From Polydactylus sextarius (Eukaryota; Chordata; Actinopteri; Polynemidae), in assembly GCA_016801845.1 (NCBI GenBank), contig CM028910.1, forward strand, positions 18,320,629 to 18,384,628: DNA of 64,000 nucleotides. Reading direction: 5' to 3'. Under the pieces are notes generated by a model. The model was not told the origin of the DNA and did no database searches. It saw only the letters and a list, made by a program, of their open reading frames with translations. Positions 63,160 to 64,000 of the stretch are shown piece after piece. Position 1 is the stretch's first letter. Every line of letters begins with the position of its first letter. A program made the position numbers and the translations under genes.

Positions 63160-64000
63160 CTCAGTGTAAATGCAATCAGTGTTGGTGGTGGTTCCCTGCC
63201 TTGCACCTGTTATTTATATGCCCTAGTGACTTTTGAAAGTTTTTAAGATTCACAACATTAAACTTCTTAACTGGCTCTAGATTCAACCTACTGAGCCTCA
63301 GGACTTTCACTGATTATCGCTTCAAACAAAAATGCCCTGAAAGTTGTCACAAGCCACACTAGCGAAAGGTGACTGAGATCCCAGTGATGTTGCCACTACA
63401 AACTCAAGTGAGCCCAGTGATATAACTCTTGTTTGACAGGTCTTGCTATTTCTACACTTTTGTAGAAACCAACAATAACAGAATAGGTTTCAGTCACAAC
63501 CACTGGAGTGTACTGTATTTTCATGACCAATCGTGTACAATCATGAACCTCAAGTTCAAGTTTTCATGTTTGTCAAAATCAATTTTTAATTGGACATTAA
63601 TATTAGTGTGGACTAGTGGCTGAAAATGATTTCATTAACTTAAAAGCCACCGAAACCACTGTGCAGAAGTAGGAACTTTTAATACATCACCTGGCACATT
63701 GGAGGAAAAGTGACAGTGTTTAACAGCACAGGTGGAGAACCAAACTACGCTGTTAATCATCAGCTTGCCACACTTTACAACCCAGAACTGTGTTCCACAA
63801 ATGCTTTCACAAGAATAATCAGAAATTCTCAGTACTCATACTGCCCATACCCTAAAAACCATATCATAACTTCCTATATTAAGTCTTGTTGTGCAATCCA
63901 AATTTAAAAGCAACATCATGTCAGGTCAGTAAATGGTCACGTGCTGTATCTAAGTCTGTTTGCACAAAGATGTAAACACTCACTGCAAAAACCAGTGAGG
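63158..64000. other. Unassigned AT-rich sequence to window end
   Basis: No gene, RNA or repeat edge recognised. The frames at 63429 and 63710 have no domain. Confidence 0.5.

Overview
The window looks like nuclear DNA of a ray-finned (teleost, probably percomorph) fish. It is AT-rich, full of (CA)n, (TA)n and (GA)n tracts, and its repeats are typical of fish: several Tc1/mariner families, hAT elements with 8-bp target duplications, a PIF/Harbinger-like end, a CACTA-like element, an L2/Maui-type LINE and a short family carrying nuclear-receptor half-sites. Nothing bacterial or viral is present: no operons, rRNA, tRNA, CRISPR or dense coding. Family names come from remembered consensus patterns, since no database could be searched.

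No complete host protein gene can be supported. Nearly all open frames are short chance frames. The one host-gene candidate is an exon-like block at 12501-12663 with a good 3' splice site, an open frame and a stop. The window is best read as a gene desert or a very long intron.

Layout: 1-4.4 kb holds a truncated Harbinger-like end and two internally deleted Tc1 copies (family A). 7.6-8.9 kb holds a near full-length Tc1 (family B) with a multiply broken transposase. 10.4-10.8 kb is a solo LTR with a promoter reading leftwards. 12.5 kb is the candidate exon. 18.6-19.8 kb holds a hAT MITE, a receptor-site repeat and long microsatellites. 24.7 kb is a third Tc1 relic (family C). 29.7-30.2 kb is a second, longer receptor-site repeat containing a perfect oestrogen-response-element palindrome. 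36-46 kb is repeat-poor, with homeodomain-motif-rich blocks that look like conserved regulatory elements. 46.6-47.2 kb is an unclassified terminal-inverted-repeat element. 51.65-52.05 kb is a hAT with a perfect 8-bp duplication. 53.7-54.9 kb is CACTA-like. 56.0-56.4 kb is a third Tc1 family A copy. 58.7-60.0 kb is a hAT split by an L2 LINE. The remainder is unassigned AT-rich sequence and a (CA)n tract at 63.1 kb.

There is no pathway to describe. Any function is probably regulatory, through the candidate enhancer blocks and possibly the receptor-site repeats. No transposase or reverse transcriptase here is intact.
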